From: Psococerastis gibbosa
Taxonomy: Eukaryota; Arthropoda; Insecta; Psocodea; Psocidae
Length of the DNA stretch: 64,000 nucleotides
Direction: 5' to 3'
Assembly (NCBI GenBank): GCA_963971405.1
Contig: OZ020490.1
Location: 15,897,464-15,961,463 of the forward strand
In this document: positions 47,010 to 63,165 of the stretch, in pieces
Position numbering within the stretch: position 1 is the stretch's first letter
Layout: every line of letters starts with the position of its first letter
Translations under genes and position numbers: made by a program
Notes under the pieces: model-generated
Told to the model about the DNA's origin: nothing
Database searches by the model: none
Seen by the model: the letters and a program-made list of their open reading frames with translations, nothing else

Positions 47010-47220
47010 ATAGTGCGGGTAGGGAAACATGGTAGGACTTGTCCTGGTCAGCTCCGAACTAATAGTGTGACTTCACTGTGTTTCCCAAGTGGTTCGGAAT
47101 CAATTATAATCAGGAGGTCCCCTGTCCTATGGGCTGGCGTAGGACAGTCAAGTCGGGGTCGCTCTATGGGCCCAAATTTGAGGCCTAAGTCGTTATTAAC
47201 CCGATGAACACTACTACTAC
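47010..47220 (+). repeat. Interspersed repeat, type 4
   Basis: Same core as 33597, ending with actactactac. Confidence 0.68.
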
Positions 47221-47918
47221 CATGACACATAAGAAATCAGATTCGGAACCGACAATACATCCAAAGCCCAAAGAACTACCCAGGATCAGACAGAATCGAA
47301 ACTATGATGGGAAACTTTACTGTGAATTAAACAATAAATAGATAGAAAAGAAAGAAGGAACTAGAGCGAGCGAATATTTGAATTACCCCATTCAAATAAC
47401 ACATTTCCAAAATTATGAGAGTACAATAGACCGTAAATGATTGAATTAAAGTAGTAATAAGATTATTGCTCCAGAAGTTGAAGTTAATGATCGGATTATG
47501 TTTTGACAATAGGATCTCAAACACTGTACAAGCCGTTAACATGTTAAGGGAGGCGGAGAGGGGGTACATCGCCACGCACTTTGCATAACAACGTATAATT
47601 GTGTAAAGGGCTAAGATACAAGTTTATTTGTTTACGCTGGTATTTTAACTGGTAAACTTACGCAAAAGGTATTAACATTTCAGAATGAATCAGACATTAA
47701 TTATTATTTTTATATATTATCAAGAGCATAACACCGGGAACTGGATGGAGCCCAGACTAAGCAATCGATATAGCGTAGAGAGAATCACAGTGCTTCCTGT
47801 TGCTGGAATCTCTGACATGCATTCTGTCAATGTGACCAATCCGAACACTACATTCTGCTGCTGCTATGTTCGCTACCCACAATTGAGTAGTCTATAGTAT
47901 CAAAGTCGCCAATGTAAT

Positions 47919-48085
47919 TTTTGACCAATTTTTCAGAAACCGCAAAACCTGTAAATACAGTAAAAATCATATACTGTATTAATCTAAACTGGCAATACAG
48001 GTACTGAACTATTAGTTTAGTTTAATACAATATAATAATTGTACTGTACTTACAGGTTTTGTGGTCTCTGAAAAATTGGTCAAAA
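47919..48085. repeat. Palindromic MITE upstream of elevenin
   Basis: Arms ttgaccaatttttcagaaac, then aaaacctgtaaatacagta, mirrored by tactgtacttacaggtttt and ctctgaaaaattggtcaa. It ends about 470 bp before elevenin exon 1. Confidence 0.75.
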
Positions 48086-48551
48086 CTCAATTGACTCAAT
48101 TGCAGTGGACATGATAGAAACCAAAAACCTGTCATAATGTGCAAACACTAGCAAGTCTCATGGAAGTTAGCAAGTTTGTGAGACGGTTGTTGTTGAGTGG
48201 CTCCGGTGTGACCGGAATTGGCCCATTAGCTGACACAGCCAAAGGAAAGGTGTAAAACATGGACACAATGTGAAACCTCAGGTTACAAAAAGGAACCCAA
48301 AGGAGTAAAGGCTACAAAACACGACCGGTTTCAACCTAGAAAAAAACAACAATCAATCTCTTTTGTTTAGAAATCCAAAATGCCTGCTATAATGTATACA
48401 TGCATAAAAAATATATACTAACAACACATACACGCAAAGTCAGAAACCAAAAAGAGTTAGTGCAGATGGCAGATCTAACAAACTATAGATCATCGGTACT
48501 AACTATCTTTATACTTTGTATGTATACTTTGAGTAATAATTTATTTTGCAG

Positions 48552-48650
48552 GAGCATGGGAATTGGACTTTGCTTGCTGTTATTTACAAACTGCATTTCA
48601 TTAGTGCTGAGCGATCCGAAGCCTGATCCTGACCGGGGTGTGGACTGTAG
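48552..48650 (+). CDS. Elevenin exon 1 (signal peptide, coding from 48556)
   Basis: Acceptor ttattttgcag and donor gtaaga at 48651. It encodes the signal peptide and DPKPDPDRGVDC, including the first cysteine of the mature peptide. It ends in phase 2 (AG). Confidence 0.88.
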
Positions 48651-51600
48651 GTAAGATAATGCAATCATCTTCACCCCATAAAACTGTTTCAAAGCGCTAG
48701 GTACCGTATGAAGGCACCAACAACTGACCAAGATTTGACTGTTTCATAACAATAATTGAAGCCAATAAAGACCCTAACTGGACTTATATTTTGCTTAGGT
48801 ACATTTTTTTTCAAAAACTTGTGTTACTGGGTAAGACTCTCACAGTGGCAAACACTCTTTGGGTGAGTCCCACGATCGTTTGTAAAGTCACGGCAAGGAA
48901 TACTGAGCGGCACCGTCACACATTGGAACATGGCGGTAATTAAAAAATAAGTAAAAAAACTTTTAACAAAGATTTAATATCTCAACCGTTAGAGAAGAAA
49001 AAATTAACAAGCTATAGTTGCCATAGCAACCACAAATAATAGAGGAGGCTAGTTTATTTCAATTTGCCCTAACACTAGCCTTCTCTAGAAGCGTCTTTAG
49101 CCGACCACGAGTCAATCCTTTTGTGAGGAAATCTGCCAGATGGCCTTCTCCTGCTACATGCCGAATATCATATTGCTTCTCTAGATAACCCTCTGTGACA
49201 TATAGGTGCCGCGTATGGATGTGCTTGTGAAACTCTCCAGCATTCTTTGCCAACTGCAAAGCACCTGCATTGTCCACATAAAGGATTGTTGGCAGATCCA
49301 CTCCAGTCATTTCCCTTAATAACCGCTTGAGACAAACTATATGTGTAGCCGCCTGACTCGCTGCCATAACCTCCGCTTCTGTTGTCGATAAAGTAACACA
49401 TTGCTGCTGCTGTGAAGCCCAACAGACTAGTCCACCAGCCAATAGACAGAGATAGCCAGTTCGTGACCTCCTCGTGACTTCATCCATAGCATAATCAGCA
49501 TCACTGTAACACTTGAGATTCAACTCAGCTTTCTTGTATACAATTCGCCAGTCAATGGTACCCTTTAGATAATGTAGAATCCGTTTAACATTCTTCCAAT
49601 CTTGTTCAGTTGGCTTGTTCATCTTCTTAGCTACTAGACTCACCGCACAACTAATGTCGGGCCTCGAAGGCCCAGATATAACAAACTCCCAACAGCTTCC
49701 CGATATGGAACCTCCTCTCGTAATGGAACCTCATCGCTGACCTCTGGTTGAGTCAACATGGGTGTACCAACGGGATGTGAGTCGACCATCCGATATCGCT
49801 CCAAGACACCTTGAATGTAACCTTTCTGGTTAATATAAATTTCACCAGTTTCTTTGTTCTGATGTATCTCTACTCCAAGATATCTATCTGGTTCTGTCAC
49901 TGTCAATTTGAAATTGTTTTGTAACTTAGAGATAAAATCTTCAACATCTTGTTGATTAGAACCGGCAATTAGTCCATCATGCACATAAATAACTACTAGC
50001 AACTGGCTACCGTTATTATCACGAATGTAGAAGCATGGATCAGCTTCACTTTGCTTAAAACCTTCACTAAGCATACACCTACGCAGGTGTCTGAACCAAC
50101 AACGTGGACTTTGCTTAAGTCCGTATAAGCTTCGCTTTAATTTCCACACACGGCCGCTTCGGTCATCGTAACCTTCCGGTTGTTGTACATAGATTTCTTC
50201 ACTCAAGTCAGAATAAAGAAATGCAGTCTTAACATCAAATTGCTTAATATGCAAACTTCCTTGAACTGCAACTTTCAGCAAACACCTGAGAGTGTCAAAA
50301 CGAGCCACTGGACTGAATGTTTCGTTGTAGTCCACACCATATTCTTGCGCAAATCCTCGACACACTAGCCTTGCTTTGAAACGTTCTGGATTGTGTTTCT
50401 TGGTTAAGACCCACTTGACTCTTATCACCTTCTTGTTAGAAGGCACATCAACCATTTCAAACACATTATTTTCCTTGAGAGACTCCATCTCCTCGTTCAT
50501 TGCACTTTGCCAATGCCACCATTGAGGACTCGCTATAGGTTGGCCCCGCATCAGCCAAGCACACGTAGTCGGTCAGATAGCCAGGTCGACGTTGCTGCCT
50601 TTGTGGTCGACCCATAACATGAGTAACGTCATCGACGCTGTTATGACTGCCATCATTACTAACAGTCTCACTGACATCATCTGGAAGCTCATCACCTACA
50701 ACACTCGAAATGACGTCCTTAGTAACAGGGTTAGGCCTGTTAAGAATTACAGTCACACTTTCACTGTCGCTCGGGCTTTCTGCATCAATGTTTGTCACTT
50801 CAACATTGTCCATGCCCTCTGCTTTAATGTCTTTCACTTTTTCATTGTTCGTGCCCTCTGCTTCAATGTCTCCCGATAGTTCAAAAGGTTTGAAAACAAC
50901 ATCACGACTCGTTACAACAGTACGTCCAGTATAAACTCGGTAACCATCCCTTTCACCACAATAGCCAACCAGTCGTCCTTTCACGGATTTAGCGTCCCAT
51001 TTCTTGCGCTTCTGTTTTGGAACATGTACATAGCACTCAGTTCCGAATGGTTTAAAGTGCTTAATAGGTGCAGGATCACGACCATACCACAGTTCATATG
51101 GAGTTTTCTCTTCTCTCGCTGGACCTGTACGATTGATAACGTGGCATCCCATATACATAGCTTCTGCCCACAGACTTAATGGTAAATCTTCATTGGCATA
51201 CAACATGGTTGGTGCTGCCTAAACCAACATTCGCATTTCTCGTTCAATTGAACCATTTTCTTCTGGCGTATACGGCATAGTACACCGCATAGTAATACCA
51301 CGATCAGACAGTAACTTCTTAATAGTAGAATTCACAAATTCTGTGCCATTGTCACACATGAAGGTATGGACAACATGACCAGCAGTCTGGCACTCGTTCA
51401 GAAATATCTTCAGTTGTTCTGCCACTTCCGATTTATGACTTAAAAAGAACAGTCTACGAAACTTGGTGTAATAGTCTTTTAACACCAATGCATAACGTTT
51501 GTTACCTAGTGAAGCATTTTCCCAGGGACCACACAAATCTCCACTAATAATCTCACCTGGCTTTGTAAGCTTTACGGTTGGTTCGTGTCTTATAAGTGCC

Positions 51601-54600
51601 CCTTGTCTGTTTTCCCATTATACAACTTTTACAAAAATAAGGTTTCTTATTCACTTTAATACCGTACTTCTTCAAAACTTTAACCACATGCTGCTGATTC
51701 TGGTGAGCAAAACACTCATGCCATTCCTTCAAAGTCTTTTCAGCAGTGACACTCATCATAGCTGAAGTTTCTGGCTTAATATCCATTTCAAATAAGCCAC
51801 TTTCTTTTCTATATCCAATCATTTGCACTTTGTCGTCCATCACAAACTTGCAAATATTAACTTTCATTATGAAAGTGTACCCTCTCTCACACGTTTTCGA
51901 AACAGCAAGCAAATTCCTTGACAATTTTGGTACGTACCATACATCATTAAGATGACTTGACACTTCCCTCCCTTTTAGCTTCACGCTAATAGGTATGCTA
52001 CCCTTTCCTGTCGCTTCAATCTAGCCACCATTGGCCACACTTATCTCAATTGGCCTGTCGAAAACAGAAAACGTTGAGAAATACTCTCGATTGTAACACA
52101 CATGCTGCGATGCTCCCGTGTCAGCAATAAAAGCACATCCATCATGACCAGCTGCAACATTCACATAACTTAGGAACCCACTCTTACTCTTTGGCTTTCC
52201 TTCTTTAGGCTTATAGTCCTTCTGATCACTTGTACCCTTCTTCTCAGTACAACTTGACGCATAATGTGAACCTTTGCAAATGAAGCACTTAACAGACTTA
52301 TTCTTGTGCTTGTCCACTTTCTCATTTTGAGACTTCTTCTTCACTAGGTGAAAAGCTACCTCATTACCTCTTGGCTGTTCAAGTCGAGATTCGATCAGTC
52401 TAATCCGTTCAATTAACAGATCTTCAGATCGATCTTTTACAGGAACACTTTCCCATACTGACTTAAATTCAAAGAACTCAGAAGGTTGAGTACTCACTAT
52501 CCGTGACATTAGTACTAGTTCTGGCAAAGCAGTAGCACCATGTTTCTGTAGCTCATCATTCACCTCATTTAAAAATAGTTTGCAAGCGAGCAATAAACTT
52601 AACCATGTCAGACTCATCATCTTTCTTGCGTGCGGAGAAAAAACACTCAAGAACTCTATCTAATCTTTGACTAGACGACTGTTCATATACACTAGGTAAC
52701 TTTGTCCAGGTTTGGAATGAAGTTCCAAGCAAGTAAGTTCTACATGATAATCGTCTAACGAGTTCACTAATATGACTTGAGCCATCGAATCATCTTTAGA
52801 AAATTAACTTATCTGATTGTTGAAGTCAGTAATTTCTGCTGCGGTTGCATTGTTTGGCAGAACAGGCTCAACACTTTGCCCAACGACAATTTTGAGCACA
52901 GCATGGTGTTTCAACACCAATTCCATCTGTCGCTTCCAACGCCTCCATGACTCTTGCCCGGTTAGTTTTTGTACTTGAAGCTTTAAATCCATTTTGCAAT
53001 GCTAAAAACAACTATTTTCTGCGTGGACTGGGTGGTCTGGCCCCATGACCAATTAAAAAAATAAGTAAAAAAACTTTTAACAAAGATTTAATATCTCAAC
53101 CGTTAGAGAAGAAAAAAAATTAACAAGCTATAGTTGCCATAGCAACCACAAATAATAGAGGAGACTAGTTTATTTCAATTGCGGTGCTGGCCAGTATTTC
53201 TCATCAAGACTTGACAAACAATTGTGGGACTCACACTTAACGTTGCTACGCCAAACTGAGTGGGCGTCCAATCCAGTTTTTCCAAGAAAATATTATGTAA
53301 GCTACAAGTACCTAAGTTTGAAGAGGTGAGTTGGCAGGAAACTGAAGAGTACCTGAATGCTGTGGTTCGGAACTTGCATTAAATGAAAAATTGAGCCTGG
53401 GCCTGGCAGGGACGGATCCAGCCCATTTTTGGGGGGTTTATCCGTCCTTGGGGCCTGGGCACTCCCAACAGAGTACCCACCTAAGTGGTACACTACCTTA
53501 TCGTCACCGGTAGAGAAAAACGCGGCTGCCAGTCATGTTTTTGGCCAAAACACCACACCTACACCAGTCCAGGCCGAAACCCTGGGTGGGTTATCGTGCC
53601 ATGGCAATTTTTAAGTATTTTCTGGCATTGCCATCGATAATGGGAACCTTTTTCCCGACCGATGTAGGATGACATTTGGAACACTTGGTTTATATTCGAA
53701 AACTCGCATAAGCTGAATACCGATTCATTCGATTTTTATAAATGCCATCCTATCGTGATCGGGTAGTGAGAGCTATTGCTAATTTAAGCTATACTGGCAT
53801 CCAAGGCCGTGCCCAGGTTTTGATTTCGGGGGGGGGGGGTCCACAATTTTTTTACGTAATTCATTAATGAATTAATGGATAAATTCTTCAAACCATCCAG
53901 GTTTACATACAAAAATTTATTTCGGGGGGGGGGGGGTCCATGGCCCATGAACCACCCCCCTGGGCACGCCAATGCTCTGGCATCAAACTGCTGCAGTCCT
54001 GGTGTAAAACACGAAGTCAAATCAAATTGTGGAGCGTCAGGCAGGGATGTGTGTTATCACCACCCCTGTTCAACCTGTATGCTGAGCGGATAATGGAAGA
54101 GGCTTAGGAAGCAGCCAGAAGAGGCTTTAAAAGAAATAGTATTTTCTTTTCCCTAATTAAAGTGACGTGACATTTTTTTTCTAATTAACGTTTAACACTA
54201 ACCCTTCACGACTCGTTCTTTTTTTGCTTACAGGAAGTTTGTGTTTGCCCCTCTATGCAGAGGAGTGGCGGCAAAGAGGACGTCAATTAAATCAACAATG
54301 AGGAACGGAATAATAGTAGATGCAAGCAAGTAAGCATCAGAATAAAGTTGTGGACTCTTAATTTCGGCTTAAAAAAAGTTTGTTACGTTTGGGTTTTGGT
54401 AGTCTTTATTCCTTAGAGCTTATAGCACCTGAGAATTCATTTCCCCAGTAACAAATCAAATATTAGTTTAGTATTTTAAAAAAATGCTTTAAATTTTCCA
54501 GATGTTGTTTAATGTGGTCTTTGATGACACCCGTACGCTTTAGTACTATGCATTACTTCCGACCTGAAACCGGCTTTTTGCATTCTTATAAATTGTTATG

Positions 54601-55396
54601 ATTATGATATGCCGTTGTATTTGTAGGCTATTGTATTTGCATGCCTTTAAATATACAGAAACTTACCTCTTACAGTGGGCATTATGGTTATATGGGTGAA
54701 GTGTTACAAAATAGATAGAGATCCGGCTGTATTGCCTGAAGAATGCACCTAATTGCAGCACTGGCATCTAGTAAACCTTTAGGGAAAACTCGAGGTTTGC
54801 AACACTAACACATTATTACTAAGTTATAACACAAGAAACCTAAGAAAACTACTAAAAATGTAAAAAACAAACACCGGAAAATTACCGCGCGCAAATAAAT
54901 TGTAAAGGTAAACAAATAGTAAACTAATCCGGAGATGGCGCACTGTGCTACTGTGCATGCGCGAACTCAAGCGCCATATTCAAAATAAAAAAATCGGAAG
55001 TTCAGCTATTTAGTATTTATGAATAATTAATGATGAAAAATTGACCTAATACCTACTGTACCTCATTAGTTGTAAATTGTAATACTTGTAGTTGAAACTA
55101 TTTCATAATCTAATGGTCATTCCTGGTCACCTCTTCCCTCGCAATTAAATCACTTTACGCTTAGTGCAAATGAGTTCGAATTATGAATTCCTGGAAGGTT
55201 TGGAACCCCTACTACCATCTTATAATTCCAATCCTTTGTTTTTAGACTAAGAGAATTTCTGAAGAGCTACAACATGGCGGATGATCTGCAAGGGGACGAT
55301 AACCTGGGAGTGAAAGAAATTTTACAGACAGCGCGGAATACGAGACGGAAAGAAGCCGATTTTATTCCATTTTATGATTACGATCATAGTAACTAA
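48552..55396 (+). CDS. Elevenin neuropeptide precursor, three exons
   Basis: Elevenin is a secreted, disulfide-bridged peptide, first known from Aplysia neuron L11, that acts through a GPCR. In planthoppers it has been linked to body pigmentation. The three exons (95+96+151 coding nt) give 113 codons plus stop. Residues 1-19 form a signal peptide (MGIGLCLLLFTNCISLVLS). The mature peptide follows, with the family hallmark CRKFVFAPLCRGVAAKR: two Cys flanking the FVFAP core and ending at a KR cleavage site. The remaining ~67 residues, with NTRRKEADFIPF near the end, are the spacer usual in elevenin precursors. ATG 48556 lies five bases after an acceptor, so a 5' non-coding exon lies upstream. 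A copia element nested in a foldback element occupies intron 1. Confidence 0.9.
48938..49064 (-). repeat. copia 3' LTR
   Basis: 127 bp, starting and ending aatt. It differs from the other LTR by one substitution and two homopolymer length changes. It does not show the usual TG...CA ends. Confidence 0.88.
49059..51206 (-). pseudogene. copia integrase C-terminal, RT and RNase H region
   Basis: ERFKARLVCRGFAQEYGVDY and FDVKTAFLYSDLSEEIYVQQ mark the RT. The catalytic box is VIYVHDGLIAGS, with the first Asp replaced by His. RNase H follows (YSDADYA, STTEAEVMAASQA, YVDNAGALQLAKN, HIHTRHLYV). Frameshifts fall between the integrase, RT and RNase H pieces. Confidence 0.9.
51219..51984 (-). pseudogene. 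copia integrase N-terminal and core region
   Basis: GAG-pre-integrase HHCC zinc region (HECFAHQNQQHVV...CKSCIMGKQ), then the core with CDNGTEFVN and EENGSIERE giving the catalytic D and E. A frameshift falls near 51570-51590, and an in-frame TAG separates it from the downstream part. Confidence 0.85.
52021..52992 (-). pseudogene. copia gag and protease region
   Basis: The N-terminus MDLKLQVQKLTGQESWRRWK is gag-like. A zinc knuckle CFICKGSHYASSC (CX2CX4HX4C) and the protease motif ADTGASQHVC follow. Stops near 52804 and at 52021 interrupt it. Confidence 0.85.
53051..53180 (-). repeat. copia 5' LTR
   Basis: 130 bp. On the minus strand it is followed directly by GGTCATGGGGCCAG, close to the internal initiator-tRNA-Met complement (GGTTATGGGCCCAG) that primes Drosophila copia. 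It is therefore the 5' LTR. Confidence 0.88.
53804..53970. repeat. Poly-G foldback element, copy 2
   Basis: ggccgtgcccaggttttgat to ctgggcacgcc, with two poly-G runs around attcattaatgaattaatgg. It lies in elevenin intron 1. Confidence 0.65.
54234..54329 (+). CDS. Elevenin exon 2 (mature peptide core)
   Basis: Acceptor tttgcttacag and donor gtaagc at 54330. AG of exon 1 plus G gives Arg, then KFVFAPLCRGVAAKR and the start of the spacer. The family-defining residues sit in this 96-nt exon. Confidence 0.9.
55246..55396 (+). CDS. Elevenin exon 3 with stop
   Basis: Acceptor ttgtttttag at 55244-55245. It encodes LREFLKSYNMADDL through to FIPFYDYDHSN and TAA. The charged residues and one dibasic RR are typical of elevenin C-terminal spacers. 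A minus-strand SINE remnant begins about 55 bp after the stop. Confidence 0.88.
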
Positions 55397-55451
55397 TTAG
55401 TAAAACCTAGTTGTCATTTGTTCAATTTCATGAATCATTAGTTAATAATAA

Positions 55452-55525
55452 TAATGACTTTTTGTTCTATTACAAAACCAACCTAGCGGAGTTAAGGCTA
55501 TAAGCCCTCTCTTACACTCATCATT
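55452..55525 (-). repeat. SINE type 1 3' fragment
   Basis: tttgttctattacaaaacca + acctagcggagtta. About 55 bp after the elevenin stop. Confidence 0.65.
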
Positions 55526-56289
55526 AGTTAACATAAGTAGAATAATATTTGATATATTCATTGCTTACTGTTTTTATTATTTTTAATTAATATTTAAGCG
55601 CCGTCGATGCGTCTGCCTGATGAAGACCTATCGTACTAGCCCATGGCAATTCCATGCCTGCATAGATTAACGTGGATTCCAGATTACTCAAATTCGAACA
55701 GGCAGGCTAACTCAACTTCAATTTAAAACTGCACGTCGACACACCCTGGGCGATTACGAGCTGCTTAGAGATGATGTCATGTAGCCTAACTAATTTAACT
55801 TAGCAAAACTCTGTGTATAAATTTCCACAAGCTTGCCTCAATACAGTAAGTTTCATAAGGCAAGCAGCATAGTCTCGCTTCGAAGAAAATACGAAAACTC
55901 AGTGTTCTGGCAACTAGCAGAAGGTTATAAACGAGCTCTTACTTCAGACGGCTTCAAATGTATTAAACACATTAAAAGTTCTCAATACTTGTATTTTTTT
56001 TTCAAAATATACACAAAATCTCCATAAACTAAATTAGCTCTCAGAGTAAATTCTTTGACGGAAGGTGTTGACACAGTCGTGCAAATGATCCATCTATCAA
56101 TTGCCATCAGTTCACATTGCTTCCTTGTCAATGCTGGAAACATAAAGAAAAAAATAATAATAAAGGCCCGTTCGATTTAAGTCCAATAAGCCCTCGAACA
56201 GGGCCACTAGCCTGTACTATATGGTGTATATTACACTGACATCTGAACCCCGTCCATCCCACCTTGGTGGGTCATGAACAAACATTGAT

Positions 56290-56435
56290 TGATTAAATTA
56301 ACTTTGGTTGAAGAGGTAACCTCCTCGTTATAACCGGTTAAAACTACACCCCGGTTAGGCGTAGATCGTGCTTTCGAATCCCGCGAAGCCCAGTTTTTTC
56401 CATATCCTCTAATTTCGGTTGTAGCGGACTTCAAG
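56290..56435. mobile_element. tRNA-like foldback element, partial
   Basis: cggttaggcgtagatcgtgc + tttcgaatcccgcgaagccc, then ttttttccatatcctctaat, as at 24010. The left arm is missing. Confidence 0.6.
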
Positions 56436-56777
56436 TTAGCGACATGCTGCCATTTTTAAGCTGAACATCGCTTTCCCAGTTTGGGACTCTTAAGCCCAGT
56501 ACACACGGCGGACTCGAACGTCAGTGAATCGCTGAGAATTCTCAACCTACCCTTTCACAGCCTCTCTGCCACATGGACTATTTCTGACCTGCCCAGTGAC
56601 AGTAAGGCATTCATTACTGGTTTTGGTGGCAAGGTGGTATCGTCCTTGTACTTCCTCAGTGAGTATATGAAACTACTAGTTGCGTCAGTCTAGATTTGCC
56701 TAATGGGGGCGTACGGAGCAAACAATGTACTAAATATATTTAGAACGACTCTGACCATGAGTCGCACTGCCTAGAGT

Positions 56778-56960
56778 TCGGTGGCAAGGTGGTAGCGTGC
56801 TTGTACTTGTGCAAGTATAAACACACCTTGCGATCGGAGACGTGTCGTAACTCGACACGACACAAGTACCTATCAGATTACTAAGTGAGGCAATTGAAGA
56901 GGTTAACCGGATACATTCATTAAATTGTTTTTACGCGATTAACCTTTTAAAAGGAAAAAA
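56778..56960 (+). mobile_element. SINE-like repeat, type 3
   Basis: ggtggcaaggtggtagcgtg through cggatacattcattaaattg, followed by a (TA)n stretch. Confidence 0.65.
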
Positions 56961-57239
56961 AATATATATATATATATATAATATAGGATGGGATAATGGG
57001 AAATTTGCTCCCGCTAGGATATTTTTTAACGCTGCGTCGAACCAATCAGAGGACGCCTAGGACCGTTTCAAAACAACAAATCCCACCGTGGGTGATTAGT
57101 CAAAAGAATACATGTCAATTTGCAGAAGCTTTGATTGGTCAAAGACGTGGCAGGAGGAGCGAATGTCCCATCTCCCCTATATTGTATATTTCAAGCACAG
57201 ACAAAGCCTGCTGGAACGGAAACCAAAGCTTCTCATACC

Positions 57240-57412
57240 CTTCCCACACTGGCTGCATTTTTTGGCCATGCTTCGGAGGGCTTGTATAGCAGGCGGTCCC
57301 GGGCCTTCCTAGTTGAGTGCAAGAGAGGGCTTTATAGCCCTAACTCCGCTAGGTTGGCTTAGTAGTAGAAACAATAAAAAGTCCTTATTTATTTATTTAA
57401 TTTATTTGAATA
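57240..57412 (+). mobile_element. SINE type 1, 5' truncated
   Basis: Body and ATTT tail. It lies tail-first against the YY1-like 3' end. Confidence 0.8.
57385..57412 (-). promoter_or_regulatory. AATAAA cluster, likely YY1-like poly(A) signals
   Basis: Read on the minus strand, AATAAA occurs several times 60-90 bp past the stop. It is formed by the (TTTA)n tail of a plus-strand SINE at 57240-57412. Confidence 0.4.
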
Positions 57413-57472
57413 AATATATTACGAGACTCACCATTATGTACAATTAAGTCCTAAGCAGTAGGCGTCGACACC

Positions 57473-62433
<4,961 letters not shown>

Positions 62434-62544
62434 CTAAACACAGAAACAGGATGAGAAAAGCAGCGGTAGCACATGTTATGCCCAGCACCAGTCAACATAA
62501 ACGCAAGCCAAACAAGCAAATCACTACAGAACTACAGAAACGAA

Positions 62545-62695
62545 ATTAAGGGATTTAGAAAAACCTGGACCTGGAAGTATTCGAACCCACAATTTATGCC
62601 TTACCGCGGCATCATCTTAAACGCTAGATCGAGGGTTCAAATCCCACCAAACAGATTTTTCTAAATCCTGAATTTCCGTTTATCGAAGAGGGTGA
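62545..62695. mobile_element. tRNA-like foldback element, diverged
   Basis: Arms aaacgaaattaagggattta and the near-complement taaatcctgaatttccgttt. The tRNA-like middle has ggttcaaatccc. The following gagggtgactcttcaac matches the 24010 copy's flank. Confidence 0.65.
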
Positions 62696-63004
62696 CTCTT
62701 CAACCTGTTTAAATGTCATAAATAATGTCGTAGAGCAATCAATATGACATTAGCAGAATGCAGAGGCGTTCCTTTACATTTTAAAAAATAGTATGGACCG
62801 TGGCTAACCCTACCACAGTACTTTGGATCAGAATAATTCTTCTTTTTACTAATGTCTCCACAATCGATATTTCCTTTTTTTAACTCTTTTGACTCTCAAG
62901 GATCATGTCTGCCACAAACTTTTAACCTAATATATCCATTTAGAATAAAAAGGCCTGACTTTCAGTCAGAAAATATAGAGCGATGGGGAGGACTCTGGCA
63001 TACA

Positions 63005-63165
63005 CCTGAATGGTTGTTGGTTCGAGTCCCACACTTCCTAAATTATAAGGCCATGCTTCGGAGGGCAGGCGGTCCCAGGCCTTCCTAGTTGAGTGCAAGA
63101 GAGGGCTTTATAGCCCTAACTCCGATAGGTTGGCTCAGAATTGAATAAAAATATTTATTAATTAT
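63005..63165 (+). mobile_element. SINE type 1, partly deleted
   Basis: Keeps ggttgttggttcgagtccca and the body, with a deletion in ggagggcaggcgg. Confidence 0.75.

Larger units (their letters stand above)
48938..53180 (-). mobile_element. Ty1/copia LTR retrotransposon, inactive
   Basis: Terminal direct repeats of 127 and 130 bp, a 5 bp target duplication GCGGT (48933-48937 and 53181-53185), and gag-protease-integrase-RT-RNase H in copia order on the minus strand. At least three frameshifts and three stops break the polyprotein. The RT active-site box reads YVHD instead of YVDD. It lies antisense in elevenin intron 1. Confidence 0.93.
48794..53316. mobile_element. Foldback element split by the copia insertion
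   Basis: The arms 48794-48937 and 53181-53316 are imperfect inverted repeats. They start and end cttaggtac/gtacctaag, with shared blocks gtgagtcccac, gtttgt and atact..gcaccg. The copia element sits at the centre of the palindrome. Confidence 0.75.

Noticed and set aside
47685..47897. 70-codon frame upstream of elevenin
   Set aside because: No start context, donor or family match; not needed by any neighbouring gene.
56481..56693. 70-codon frame
   Set aside because: Overlaps a type-3 SINE-like sequence (ggtggcaaggtggta) and has no domain.
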